A DNA stretch of 64,000 nucleotides, taken from assembly GCA_964611345.1 (NCBI GenBank), contig CAZSYU010000006.1, positions 1 to 64,000 on the forward strand, in the 5' to 3' direction. The notes under the pieces were generated by a model. That model was given only the letters and a program-made list of their open reading frames with translations, searched no databases and was not told the origin of the DNA. Position numbers and translations under genes: made by a program. The stretch's first letter is position 1. Every line of letters starts with the position of its first letter. The stretch comes from JALZVT01 sp964611345 (GTDB lineage Bacteria; Pseudomonadota; Gammaproteobacteria; Pseudomonadales; Azotimanducaceae). This document shows positions 1 to 8,352 of this stretch, piece after piece.

Positions 1-54
1 CTCCAATCCGTTCCACAATCCGTTCCCCAATCCCCTTCCAACAACGATTATTTG

Positions 55-83
55 TTGCCATCCCACCCCCCCATAGTTAGAAT
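55..83 (+). promoter_or_regulatory. Sigma-70 type promoter of rplM-rpsI
   Basis: TTGCCA at 55-60 and TAGAAT at 78-83 are separated by exactly 17 bases; each differs from consensus at one position. A start site near 90 would leave a leader of about 65 nt before rplM. In E. coli this operon is autoregulated by L13 through its leader; the leader here could do the same, but I could not establish a structure. Confidence 0.6.
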
Positions 84-155
84 CCGCGTCCCTTTTCGTC
101 GGGGATCCCTCCAATTTCGGGGTTTCCGCGAGTTTGCAAAACGCGATTACTACTC

Positions 156-593
156 ATGAAGACCGTTAGTGTAAGAGCCCAGGACGTCCGTCGTGACTGG
201 GTCATCATCGACGCCGCTGACCACACGTTGGGACGACTTGCGACCGAAGTTGCGAGCCGTTTGCGCGGTAAGCACAAGGCTGAATACACCCCCCATGTGG
301 ATACCGGTGACTACATCATTGTCATCAATGCCGAGAAGGTTCGGGTGAGCGGCAAGAAAGAAACTGACAAGAAGTATTACCGCCACACGGGCTACCCTGG
401 TGGCATCAAGGAAACTGCTCTGGGCAAGATGCGCGAGATGCACCCTGAGCGGATCATTGAGAAGGCGGTAAAAGGCATGTTGCCGAAGAATCCGCTAGGT
501 CGGCAGATGTACCGCAAACTCAAGGTCTATGCGGGTGCTGAGCACCCCCACGAAGCCCAACAACCCAAGGTTCTGGAGTTCAACAATGGCTGA
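156..593 (+). CDS. rplM: 50S ribosomal protein L13
   Basis: Large-subunit ribosomal protein that binds 23S rRNA early in 50S assembly. The 145-residue product is close to the E. coli length (142) and matches it along its whole length, including the family signatures LGRLATEVASRLRGKHKAEY, the HVDTGDYI segment and KAVKGMLPKNPLGR. The ATG at 156 is the only sensible start. No Shine-Dalgarno is visible directly upstream, which fits translation dependent on leader structure. Its stop overlaps the start of rpsI by 8 bases, so the pair is translationally coupled, as is usual for L13/S9. Confidence 0.98.
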   Translation: MKTVSVRAQDVRRDWVIIDAADHTLGRLATEVASRLRGKHKAEYTPHVDTGDYIIVINAEKVRVSGKKETDKKYYRHTGYPGGIKETALGKMREMHPERIIEKAVKGMLPKNPLGRQMYRKLKVYAGAEHPHEAQQPKVLEFNNG

Positions 594-978
594 AGCGGCT
601 AGTTACGGCACAGGTCGACGCAAAACGTCCACAGCGCGGGTGTTCGTTAACCCAGGCAGCGGCACCATCAGTGTAAATTCTCGGCCTCTCGATGAGTATT
701 TTGGGCGTGAGACGGCCCGCATGATCGTTCGCCAGCCGCTTGAAGTGGCGAACGCGGAAGGTCGTTTCGATATTAAGGTGACGGTTGCCGGCGGCGGCGG
801 TTCCGGTCAGGCAGGAGCGATTCGCCACGGCATCGCTCGGGCCCTGGTTGACTACGATGAAACCTTGCGTGGGCCGATGCGCCAGGCCGGCTTGTTGACG
901 CGCGATGCGCGTGCCGTTGAACGGAAAAAGATTGGTCTGCGCAAAGCGCGCAAAAAGCCGCAGTTTTCCAAGCGCTAG
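586..978 (+). CDS. rpsI: 30S ribosomal protein S9
   Basis: Small-subunit protein whose basic C-terminal tail reaches the P-site tRNA. The product is 130 residues. It begins at ATG 586 (MAEAASYGTGRRKTSTARVF), has the family motifs YFGRETARM and GGGGSGQAGAIRHGIARAL, and ends in the expected lysine/arginine tail closing on SKR. An upstream in-frame ATG at 529 lies inside rplM and would add 19 residues unlike any S9, so I prefer 586. The start overlaps the end of rplM by 8 bases. A strong terminator follows 22 bases after the stop. Confidence 0.98.
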   Translation: MAEAASYGTGRRKTSTARVFVNPGSGTISVNSRPLDEYFGRETARMIVRQPLEVANAEGRFDIKVTVAGGGGSGQAGAIRHGIARALVDYDETLRGPMRQAGLLTRDARAVERKKIGLRKARKKPQFSKR

Positions 979-1000
979 AACGGCAACAAACCGTCGAATC

Positions 1001-1029
1001 AGAGAGCCGCTTTTGCGGCTCTTTTTTTT
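1001..1029 (+). terminator. Rho-independent terminator of rplM-rpsI
   Basis: AGAGCCGC (1003-1010), a TTTT loop and GCGGCTCT (1015-1022) form a perfect 8 bp stem followed by an eight-base T run ending at 1029. It directly follows rpsI and separates the ribosomal operon from petABC. Confidence 0.93.
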
Positions 1030-1288
1030 GGTTAAGGGGCGGTTTGGTGTAGTGCTTGTGGTAGAATTCGGCGGTTTTGGCGACTGCCGTTTTTGGTTTC
1101 CGGCAGAACCCTGAGATTGTTGTTATCGCTATGTTTTGTAACGCCTTTTTGCAGCGTGACACAACGAGTTCAAACATGCCCCAAAAATGCGTAAGACATG
1201 CTTGATACATGAAAGAGCAACCAAACCAGTATGCGGTTGATTAGACCGTTAGCAAACAGATTAGCAAACAGATCGGGAGCAGTTAATC
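1030..1288 (+). other. Intergenic leader of petABC, promoter not resolved
   Basis: With the terminator this makes a 310-base stretch without a gene. It must carry the petABC promoter. A TAGAAT at 1062-1067 could be a -10 box, but nothing at the right spacing upstream resembles a -35 box. A tandem AGACCGTTAGCAAACAGATTAGCAAACAGAT-type duplication (AGCAAACAGAT twice, about 1251-1273) lies just before the petA start. I see no RNA gene or small ORF. Confidence 0.35.
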
Positions 1289-1936
1289 GTGGCCGAAGAC
1301 GCCCTCGCGCCAGACGCAAGTCATAGCCCATCCGAGTCAACACGTCCCCCCGTAAACCAGAGCCGGCGCTATTTTTTGATTGGCGCGACAGCCGCTGTGG
1401 GTGCGGTGGGTGTGGTTGGTGCTGCCGTGCCGTTTCTGGGGTCATGGGCTCCAAGTGCGAAGGCGCGCGCGGCGGGTGCGCCGGTGCGCATCGATATCTC
1501 GAAGATTGAGATGAACAACATGATCGGGCCTATCCCTACCTGGCGTGGTAAGCCGGTATTTGTTTTGCGCCGCGACGCCGCGGCGCTTGAGCGGTTAGAA
1601 ACTCAGGTCGATAACCTTGCAGATCCTGATTCAGTCCGTGACCAGCAGCCCGCGTACGCGGTGAATTCCGCGCGTTCACGCAAAGCCGAGATTGGCGTTT
1701 ACATGGGCCTGTGCACCCATCTTGGGTGTTCACCCAAGTACCACGGCAAAGTGCAGCCCGAAACCTTTGATGCCAACTGGCAGGGTGGTTTCTTTTGTCC
1801 TTGTCATGGTTCCAAATTCGATCTGGCGGGTCGCGTGGTGAAAGCCGTGCCGGCGCCTTCCAATCTTGAAGTACCGCCGCACAGCTATCTGAGCGATAGC
1901 GAAATCATCATCGGTGTGGATGAGGAGAACGCCTAA
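1289..1936 (+). CDS. petA: Ubiquinol-cytochrome c reductase, Rieske iron-sulfur subunit
   Basis: Iron-sulfur subunit of the cytochrome bc1 complex (respiratory complex III); it moves an electron from ubiquinol to cytochrome c1. The 215-residue product has a twin-arginine signal-anchor (Arg26-Arg27, then a hydrophobic segment to about residue 50). The two cluster boxes are CTHLGC at 142-147 and CPCHGS at 170-175. Expected 2Fe-2S ligands are Cys142, His144, Cys170 and His173, with a Cys147-Cys172 disulfide. The start is GTG at 1289. The stop codon shares one base with the petB start (TAATG). Confidence 0.97.
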   Translation: MAEDALAPDASHSPSESTRPPVNQSRRYFLIGATAAVGAVGVVGAAVPFLGSWAPSAKARAAGAPVRIDISKIEMNNMIGPIPTWRGKPVFVLRRDAAALERLETQVDNLADPDSVRDQQPAYAVNSARSRKAEIGVYMGLCTHLGCSPKYHGKVQPETFDANWQGGFFCPCHGSKFDLAGRVVKAVPAPSNLEVPPHSYLSDSEIIIGVDEENA

Positions 1937-3216
1937 TGAGCTCTAACCCTTCTCATAACGCGCCAGCAAAACCGGGCGCTATGGCCAAGATGATGGAGTG
2001 GATCGATGAGCGGTTTCCGCTGACCGAGACTATGGAGTACCACGCGACCAAATATTGGGCGCCGAAAAACTTCAACTTCTGGTACTACTTCGGAATCCTC
2101 GCGTCTGTCGTTCTGGTCAATCAGCTGGTTACCGGTATTTGGCTGACTATGAGCTATGTGCCCAGTGGCGCAGGTGCATTCGCATCGGTTGAATACATCA
2201 TGCGAGATGTGGAATACGGCTGGCTGTTGCGTTACCTGCACTCCACCGGCGCGTCTGCGTTCTTTGTAGTGGTTTACCTGCACATGTTTCGGGCGCTGGC
2301 TTATGGCTCGTACAAAAAACCGCGCGAACTGCTGTGGTTGTTGGGTATGGCGATTTTTATTGTGCTGATGGCTGAGGGCTTCTTCGGTTACCTGTTGCCC
2401 TGGGGCAACATGAGTTTCTGGGCAGCCCAGGTGATTGTGTCGCTGGTTGGCGCTATTCCTGTGATTGGCCCCGACATGATGGAGTGGGTGCGTGGCGATT
2501 TCCTGATTTCTGAAATCACCTTGAACCGCTTCTTTGCACTCCACGTGATTGCCTTGCCGCTGGTGCTGGTTGCGCTGGTGTTCCTGCACATTGTAGCGCT
2601 GCACCATGTGGGTTCAAACAACCCTGATGGTATTGAAATCAAGAAAAACAAGGATGAGAACGGCATTCCGAAAGACGGCATCGCGTTCCACCCTTACTAC
2701 ACCGTGCACGATATTCAGGCGACCGTGGTCTTCCTGTTTTTGTTCTGTGCCATTGTGTTCTTTGCTCCTGAGATGGGAGGCTTTTTCCTGGAGAAACCCA
2801 ACTTCGAAGAGGCCAATCCGGTAAAAACGCCGGAGCACATCGTGCCGGTTTGGTATTACCTGCCGTTCTACGCCATGCTGCGGGCGGCCACCTACCCCTT
2901 GTTTGGTCTCGACGCCAAGTTCTGGGGACTGGTAGTGATGGCGGGCGCAATTCTGGTACCCATGGCGTTGCCCTGGCTCGACAAGAGCCCGGTGAAGTCG
3001 ATGCGCTACAAAGGTCGACTGTCGAAGTTCATGCTGGGTTTGTTTGTGTTCAGTTTCTTTGTGCTGGGTTACCTTGGCTATGTGACGTCGACGACGGGCC
3101 GCACCATTGCCGCGCAGGTCTTTACCATGCTGTATTTCTCGTACTTTGTGCTGATGCCTTGGTACACGCGCGTAGAACAGACCAAGGACGTGCCTGATCG
3201 GGTGACCATGCCATGA
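1936..3216 (+). CDS. petB: Cytochrome b subunit of the bc1 complex
   Basis: Integral membrane cytochrome b carrying both b hemes and the quinol and quinone sites. At 426 residues it has the bacterial length, with eight or so membrane helices. Heme-ligand helices are visible as LRYLHSTGASAFF...YLHMFRALAYGS and FALHVIALPL...FLHIVALHHVG. The Qo-site motif, PEWY in mitochondria and alphaproteobacteria, reads PVWY here (HIVPVWYYLPFYAMLR). As I recall, PVWY is a known variant in beta- and gammaproteobacteria, so I treat it as normal for the group. It overlaps petA by one base and petC by four. Confidence 0.97.
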   Translation: MSSNPSHNAPAKPGAMAKMMEWIDERFPLTETMEYHATKYWAPKNFNFWYYFGILASVVLVNQLVTGIWLTMSYVPSGAGAFASVEYIMRDVEYGWLLRYLHSTGASAFFVVVYLHMFRALAYGSYKKPRELLWLLGMAIFIVLMAEGFFGYLLPWGNMSFWAAQVIVSLVGAIPVIGPDMMEWVRGDFLISEITLNRFFALHVIALPLVLVALVFLHIVALHHVGSNNPDGIEIKKNKDENGIPKDGIAFHPYYTVHDIQATVVFLFLFCAIVFFAPEMGGFFLEKPNFEEANPVKTPEHIVPVWYYLPFYAMLRAATYPLFGLDAKFWGLVVMAGAILVPMALPWLDKSPVKSMRYKGRLSKFMLGLFVFSFFVLGYLGYVTSTTGRTIAAQVFTMLYFSYFVLMPWYTRVEQTKDVPDRVTMP

Positions 3217-4076
3217 GAGTTGTGACCATGTTTAACGCTCTATTCAAAACTCTCGCAACAGTGGCTGGCAGAAAATCGTTCTGTGCGCCTGCTGCTGTGC
3301 TGGCATTGGCCCTGACGGCCGCCATGCCCGATGCATTTGCGGCCAGTGCAGATGTTGACTGGCATTTTGATCCGTTTGAGGCTGATCTGCACAATCAGCC
3401 ATCGCTGCAGAGTGGCGCCAACACCTACATCAACTATTGCATTGGCTGTCACTCGCTAAAGTTTCAGCGCTATCAGCGCACGGCGGATGATTTGGGTATT
3501 CCGGAAGACCTGGCGAAGGAGCTCTTGATTCATACCGGGCAAAAAATTGGCGAGCACATGGTCTCGTCCATGCCGGCCGAGAAAGCCAAGGACTGGTTTG
3601 GTGCACCACCTCCTGACCTGACCATGGTGGCCCGCACAAAGGGTGGCGAGTGGCTCTATAACTACTTGCGCGCGTTCTATCTGGACGACTCGCGGCCGCT
3701 GGGTGTGAACAACAAGGTGTTTCCCAACGTGGGCATGCCGCACGTGATGCTGGACGTTCAGGGTGTTGTGCGCAGCGGTTGTGTGCAGGTGCCTGTGACG
3801 CTGCCAAACGGCGCTGAGCGACGCGACCCGTTGATACCCGGCAAAGCCATCACTGAAGAAAAATGTGACCAGCTCATTCTGGACGAAGAGTCCGGTGAGC
3901 TGACGCCTGAAGAGTTCGATCAGACGATCTACGATCTGGTGAATTTCATGACCTACGTCGGCGAACCCTACGCACTGGAGCGGCAACGCATCGGTGTCTA
4001 CGTTTTGCTGTTCCTTGTCATCCTGTTTGGTTTTGCCTACTTGCTGAACCGGGAATACTGGAAAGACGTCCATTAG
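3213..4076 (+). CDS. petC: Cytochrome c1
   Basis: Heme c subunit of the bc1 complex, passing electrons to soluble cytochrome c. It has an N-terminal signal peptide ending near AFAASA, the heme attachment motif CIGCH about residue 76, a likely Met ligand in the PNVGMPHVML segment, and a C-terminal membrane anchor (VLLFLVILFGFAYLL) ending in a short basic tail. The ATG at 3213 overlaps the petB stop (ATGA); a second in-frame ATG at 3228 is the alternative start. It completes a compact petABC operon. Confidence 0.97.
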   Translation: MRVVTMFNALFKTLATVAGRKSFCAPAAVLALALTAAMPDAFAASADVDWHFDPFEADLHNQPSLQSGANTYINYCIGCHSLKFQRYQRTADDLGIPEDLAKELLIHTGQKIGEHMVSSMPAEKAKDWFGAPPPDLTMVARTKGGEWLYNYLRAFYLDDSRPLGVNNKVFPNVGMPHVMLDVQGVVRSGCVQVPVTLPNGAERRDPLIPGKAITEEKCDQLILDEESGELTPEEFDQTIYDLVNFMTYVGEPYALERQRIGVYVLLFLVILFGFAYLLNREYWKDVH

Positions 4077-4161
4077 CGGCTTGATACTGCTTGCCTGCTG
4101 TTGCCGTTGCGAGAGTTGGCGAGCGCTTGAGAACGCTGCAAAAAACTAGTTGAGAGGTGTT

Positions 4162-4794
4162 ATGAACGTTGTTGCCAAAAGATCGTCGATTACTCTGTTT
4201 TCAGATGCGAGCGATCACTACAGCCACCGTGTGCGCATGGTGCTGGCCGAGAAAGGTGTCAGCGTTGACGTGGTTGACGTCGACCCTGCCAACAAGCCCG
4301 AAGATCTCATCGAGCTAAACCCGTACAACACGCTACCCACCCTGTTTGATCGTGATCTGGTGCTGTATGAATCGACCATCATCATGGAATACCTCGACGA
4401 GCGGTTTCCACATCCGCCGTTGTTGCCGGTGTACCCGGTTGCACGCGCCCAGTCACGCTTGCTGATTCATCGCATCGAAAACGACTGGAGCCCCAAGGTT
4501 GATCTGTTGATGGCTGGAAAGGGCAAAGAACCGGTACTCAGCAAGGCGCGCAAGGAATTACGCGACGACCTTATGGCGATTGCGCCAATCTTTGCCGAGA
4601 AGCCGTTTTTCATGAGCGAAGAATTCACATTGGTAGATTGCTGCGTTGCGCCCATTTTGTGGCGTCTGGTACCCATGGATGTGAAGTTGCCAGAGAAGCA
4701 GACGCGAGATATGCACAAGTACATGCAGATGATCTTCGAGCGGGACTCCTTCCGCACCAGCCTGACAGAGGCTGAGCTGGAAATGCATGAATGA
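4162..4794 (+). CDS. sspA: Stringent starvation protein A (RNA polymerase-associated)
   Basis: GST-fold protein that binds RNA polymerase and alters transcription during starvation and acid stress. It has an N-terminal thioredoxin-like half (SDASDHYSHRVRMVLAEKG, then the cis-proline region NTLPTLFDRDLVLYES at about 53-68) and a helical C-terminal half. The ATG at 4162 is preferred over the in-frame TTG at 4150 because GAGAGG lies directly upstream. The length of 210 residues is typical. It follows petABC as in Pseudomonas and other gammaproteobacteria. Its stop overlaps the sspB start (ATGA). Confidence 0.96.
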   Translation: MNVVAKRSSITLFSDASDHYSHRVRMVLAEKGVSVDVVDVDPANKPEDLIELNPYNTLPTLFDRDLVLYESTIIMEYLDERFPHPPLLPVYPVARAQSRLLIHRIENDWSPKVDLLMAGKGKEPVLSKARKELRDDLMAIAPIFAEKPFFMSEEFTLVDCCVAPILWRLVPMDVKLPEKQTRDMHKYMQMIFERDSFRTSLTEAELEMHE

Positions 4795-5273
4795 CACCCA
4801 ATCGCCCCTACCTCTTGCGGGCATTGTTCGATTGGATTTGTGACAACAACTGCACGCCATACCTGTTGGTAGACGCAACGCTCGAGGGCGTTGAGGTTCC
4901 ACAGGAGCACGTGAGTGGTGGACGCATTGTGCTCAACGCGTCCGGCACAGCCGTCGTCAATTTTGATATCACCGACGATGCGGTGACCTTTAGTACCCGA
5001 TTTTCCGGCAGGGATACCTGGATTGTCGTGCCGATGCCCGCAGTGCTCGCGATTTATGCGAAGGAAACCCAGGAAGGCATGACCTTCGCTCCTGCCGATT
5101 ATCCTGATCGCAAGCAGCGTTCTGATCTTGCGAATCATCACGAACGCGAAGCTGTCCGTGATGCTGTAGATGATTCTGCCGACGAGTCTCCGGTGCCAGA
5201 CGAGGTCAAGGCGGAGGTGAAAAAACACAAGAGTGAGAAAGGCTCAGGCAGTCACCTGAAGATCATTAAGTAA
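4791..5273 (+). CDS. sspB: ClpXP protease specificity-enhancing factor SspB
   Basis: Adaptor that delivers ssrA-tagged and other substrates to ClpXP. It has the folded substrate-binding domain (residues about 1-110, with PYLLRALFDWICDNNCTPY at the start), a long acidic and charged linker, and a C-terminal LKIIK that corresponds to the ClpX-binding tail (LRVVK in E. coli). The 160-residue length is normal. It overlaps sspA by four bases, so the two are co-translated. Confidence 0.96.
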   Translation: MTPNRPYLLRALFDWICDNNCTPYLLVDATLEGVEVPQEHVSGGRIVLNASGTAVVNFDITDDAVTFSTRFSGRDTWIVVPMPAVLAIYAKETQEGMTFAPADYPDRKQRSDLANHHEREAVRDAVDDSADESPVPDEVKAEVKKHKSEKGSGSHLKIIK

Positions 5274-5314
5274 ACCGCCTGCTGAGGTCGACTGGTGTCA
5301 GCCCCAAATGTCGG

Positions 5315-5342
5315 TCCCAAAAACTCAGTCCCAAAAACTCAG
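5315..5342. repeat. 14 bp tandem duplication at the 3' end of dolP
   Basis: TCCCAAAAACTCAG is present twice head to tail (5315-5328 and 5329-5342). The second copy contains the dolP stop codon. It looks like a recent slippage duplication in the convergent sspB/dolP gap. I see no hairpin here. Confidence 0.8.
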
Positions 5343-5887
5343 TCTATGTATTCGAAAACCTTCACGATCTTCTGTACGCCAAACACCTTTTGTGCGACTG
5401 CTACGGCTTTGTCTGCGTGCTCGCGTGTAACGAGTCCCATCAGATAGACGATGCTGTTCTCGGTAACCACCTTGATGCGCCCCCCGCGAATGTCTCTTCG
5501 GGCAAGCAGCCGGGACTTCACTTTTGACGTTAGCCAGGTGTCATTTGAGCGAGCAACCCGGGAGATCGGACCGCTAATTTCCATCTCGTTGTGAACGGTG
5601 CGGGCTTTGCGAATTTTGGTGGCGGCGGTGGTTGCCTGCCGTTTCAGCACTTCACTGTCAACCTGGCCGAGCAACAGCACGATACCGTTAAAGCTAACAA
5701 CGCTCAGATGGGCTTTCTTTAATCCAGGATCGGCTTTCCGGACCTCGCGCGCTATCAGAATTTCAATCGCTTCATCATCAATCAGATTGCCAGGTGTGCG
5801 CGAGTCAGTTTGACCTTTGGTGCTGGCGCAACCCGCGAGCCACGCAAGTAACAAAACGGTGGCACAGGTGGTGAAGGTCTTGCGCAT
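5339..5887 (-). CDS. dolP: Outer-membrane BON-domain lipoprotein (DolP/YraP family)
   Basis: Lipoprotein with two BON domains; the E. coli relative keeps the outer membrane intact and acts at the division site. A signal peptide ends in a lipobox (LAGC). Two BON repeats follow, roughly residues 45-110 and 115-180, each with the conserved hydrophobic/glycine pattern (VVSFNGIVLLLGQVDS and VVTENSIVYLMGLVTRE). The ATG at 5887 has AGGAG eight bases upstream; the earlier TTG at 5893 is less likely. It lies downstream of lpoA-yraN as in E. coli, but without diaA between. Confidence 0.9.
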   Translation of the reverse strand: MRKTFTTCATVLLLAWLAGCASTKGQTDSRTPGNLIDDEAIEILIAREVRKADPGLKKAHLSVVSFNGIVLLLGQVDSEVLKRQATTAATKIRKARTVHNEMEISGPISRVARSNDTWLTSKVKSRLLARRDIRGGRIKVVTENSIVYLMGLVTREHADKAVAVAQKVFGVQKIVKVFEYID

Positions 5888-5979
5888 GTCCAAAACTCCT
5901 ATTTGGTACTCGTAGTATCAGTGATTATCTTTAACGGTGGCTGAACGGTGGCCAGCAGTGCTGCCCAGATCGGGTAAGA

Positions 5980-6309
5980 CTAAAATGCATCTTCGATCCA
6001 CTGTGTTTGTGGGGCGTAGTTTGTCCCGCTAACAGTAATGACGTCAAACTGGCAGTGATAGTTTTCCAATTCAGGGTGGCGTTGTAAAAACAGGGCGGCG
6101 GTGCGACGAATTTTGCGTTGCTTTGTCACGGTGACCGAGGCCGCTGCACCGCCAAAGCGATCGCTCTTCCGATAACGGACTTCGACAAAGTGCAGTCGGG
6201 GAGGTGAGTTATTTGCCGCCACAGCAATGAGGTCGATTTCACCAAAGCGACAGCTGTAGTTGCGGGCCACAATTTGTCGCTGGGCATCGCATAGTAGCTG
6301 AGCGGCCAT
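5980..6309 (-). CDS. yraN: YraN/UPF0102 family nuclease-like protein
   Basis: Small conserved protein with a predicted endonuclease-like fold; its cellular function is not settled. The core GEIDLIA...FVEVRYR and the GGAAASVTVTKQRKI segment match the family. The ATG at 6309 gives 109 residues, but family N-terminal residues continue upstream in frame (GHAHER precedes MAAQLL). The only non-ATG candidate before the lpoA stop is a CTG at 6351, which would give 123 residues, close to family length. The gene is in the same frame as lpoA and begins right after its stop. The true start is therefore uncertain. Confidence 0.88.
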   Translation of the reverse strand: MAAQLLCDAQRQIVARNYSCRFGEIDLIAVAANNSPPRLHFVEVRYRKSDRFGGAAASVTVTKQRKIRRTAALFLQRHPELENYHCQFDVITVSGTNYAPQTQWIEDAF

Positions 6310-6357
6310 GCGCTCGTGCGCGTGACCAAGCTGCTGGGTTGGAGAGGCCAGTGGCTG

Positions 6358-8289
6358 CTACTGGCTAACAACAAAGGGCAGTGCGGTTAAACCGTCTTGC
6401 CCTACATATTGCCAGGCCAGATCGCGACGCACTCGACCGCCATACTCGATAGACAGTTCGCCAGTTCCCCCAAGCAGGCGCTGATGCGGCTGGGTAAGCA
6501 GCAAATCGAGACGATCTGCCAGGCGATACGCGTCCACGCCAAGGGCGTAGAGCGGCACCAGTCCGCCTTGGGTGACACCAAACGCAGACTCGACTGCGGC
6601 TTTGATGGGGCTGGGGTAGAGCTTCCAGGGTATTTCGCTGACGTTAAAGCCGCGCAAGTCGCGCAGATCGCGTTTGGCAATGCGGCGCAATGCCTGCGAG
6701 GAGGTGTACACCGGCACGTGGGCGGCGAAGTGGAAGCGCAGGGCTGGTCGCAACGCTCGCGCCTCGGCTGGATCCAGAAACGCAACGATTGCATCAACGT
6801 CTTTGCGCGCGCGTGGCACAAACTCCAGATCTTCACCGATAATGCGCTCCATACGTTGATGGCGCGACTTGCTGGCATCTACCAGCAGGGTGTTGCCCAC
6901 CACCGAAGTGAGCTGTTTCACATCGGGTGTACTGCCAACTCCCACGGCACGGCTGACGCTGCGCCGTCGATCTGCGCTCGCAGCGAGCCCCGTCTGAAGC
7001 TCTCTCTGAATTTGGGCAGCGGGATCGACAGCGACGGGGTCGAGTGCCCCAAGCAACGCATCACGAGCTCGGATCGACCAGTCTTTTTCGTTGTGTAGAA
7101 CCACCACCCGCTCGCGTCCTTCAGCCTTGATGCGGCGGGCAATTGCGCTGGCCTCATCTTCCACAGCCAGGCCAAACTGGATGAGGTCGCCGCGCGGGGC
7201 GGCGTCTTTCGGCAGGTAATTGAGCAACAGGGTGGGCAAACCGCCCGGCAGTTGATTGAGTTGGGCGACCCGGTTTTTATCCAGCGGGCCGACAATCAGA
7301 TCTGCCCCAAGACCTTGGGCCTGGGCGAGCAGTTGCGGCAGTGGTGTGCTTGCGCTGTCGAGCACAATGAGTTGGCGATCGGCTTTGCCCGCGTGTAGAT
7401 GTGCTGCAAAAAAACCATCACGAACTGCTTTGCCAGCAGCGGCGAGTGGTCCACTTTGCGGCACCAGCAAGGCAACGTTTGTGAACTCCAGTCGATTGTT
7501 TTGTAGCGCCGCCAGAGCACTCGGCGGCGTTTGGCTGGCCGGGTGGAGCGCATTGCCAGTTTGCCAGCGTGTTAGACGACCTGTGGCATCAGCGACAGTG
7601 AAGGCACCAAGCAGCTCTACTTTGAGTTGCCACCAGCTGCGCTCAATGCCGCTTGTGGTGTTTGCCAGTTGCGTCACCTGTGGGGCGCTGGTTTGCGAGA
7701 TGAGTGCCCAAATTTGATTGTTGCGTTCGAGGGCGGCGCCACGACCAAGGGGTGGTGCTGCAGTCATCAGTGCGCTCGCAGCCACTGCTGGGTCGACGTT
7801 TAGCGCTTGCAGTTCGCCCGCTAGCCGCTGGTAGCGCGTGTCTTGACTAGGGCTTAGGGGTTGTAGTTGCGCAAACAGAGCTTTGGCGGTGGCGCTGTCA
7901 TAACGTGCGAGTGCGAGTTCCGCCTTGAGGGCTGTGTAGTCGAACGTTTCTGACTCTGACAGCTCTGTCTGGTTGACTCTGGCGAGGGCAGCGTCCGCCG
8001 GCCTTGCTTCGGCGGCCAGGGCCTCCGCCGCCTGGAGCCAGAGTTGGCTTGCCTGCGCCGGTGGCGCGGCTTCTGCCTGCGCTAGCAAGGCATCCGCCGT
8101 ATTGTTGGCGACTGGTGTCGCTGCGGTGCCGCTTGGTGGGGGTGGATAAGGGCTGCTGCCGCAGGCGCTCAGGACAACAACGCACGCGAGCGCCACCAAT
8201 GTGCGAGAGTTGTTCCTGCGCCAGAGTGTGACAGCTGGTCTGCCTGCAGAAGAATGGTTGGTGTTTGCTGTCGCTTGCGCTGTAATCAT
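6358..8289 (-). CDS. lpoA: Penicillin-binding protein activator LpoA
   Basis: Outer-membrane lipoprotein that reaches through the periplasm to stimulate the bifunctional synthase PBP1A. At 643 residues it is of usual length. An N-terminal signal ends in a lipobox (LSAC, about residue 43), followed by a proline-rich spacer, an alpha-helical TPR-like region to about 270, and a C-terminal periplasmic-binding-protein-like LppC domain (starting near NVALLVPQSGPLAAAGKAVR). It is divergent from rsmI with 63 bases between them, as in E. coli (yraM/yraL). Confidence 0.94.
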   Translation of the reverse strand: MITAQATANTNHSSAGRPAVTLWRRNNSRTLVALACVVVLSACGSSPYPPPPSGTAATPVANNTADALLAQAEAAPPAQASQLWLQAAEALAAEARPADAALARVNQTELSESETFDYTALKAELALARYDSATAKALFAQLQPLSPSQDTRYQRLAGELQALNVDPAVAASALMTAAPPLGRGAALERNNQIWALISQTSAPQVTQLANTTSGIERSWWQLKVELLGAFTVADATGRLTRWQTGNALHPASQTPPSALAALQNNRLEFTNVALLVPQSGPLAAAGKAVRDGFFAAHLHAGKADRQLIVLDSASTPLPQLLAQAQGLGADLIVGPLDKNRVAQLNQLPGGLPTLLLNYLPKDAAPRGDLIQFGLAVEDEASAIARRIKAEGRERVVVLHNEKDWSIRARDALLGALDPVAVDPAAQIQRELQTGLAASADRRRSVSRAVGVGSTPDVKQLTSVVGNTLLVDASKSRHQRMERIIGEDLEFVPRARKDVDAIVAFLDPAEARALRPALRFHFAAHVPVYTSSQALRRIAKRDLRDLRGFNVSEIPWKLYPSPIKAAVESAFGVTQGGLVPLYALGVDAYRLADRLDLLLTQPHQRLLGGTGELSIEYGGRVRRDLAWQYVGQDGLTALPFVVSQ

Positions 8290-8352
8290 TTTTTGCTGCT
8301 TTTAGTTGCTGTTTTATTGCCTTCGCAGGGCGCTTGTCGAGATTACCCGTAA

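Noticed and set aside
2818..2900. Loss of the PEWY glutamate in cytochrome b (PVWY) as an anomaly
   Set aside because: As I recall, PVWY is a known variant in beta- and gammaproteobacterial cytochrome b, so I noted it in the gene entry only.
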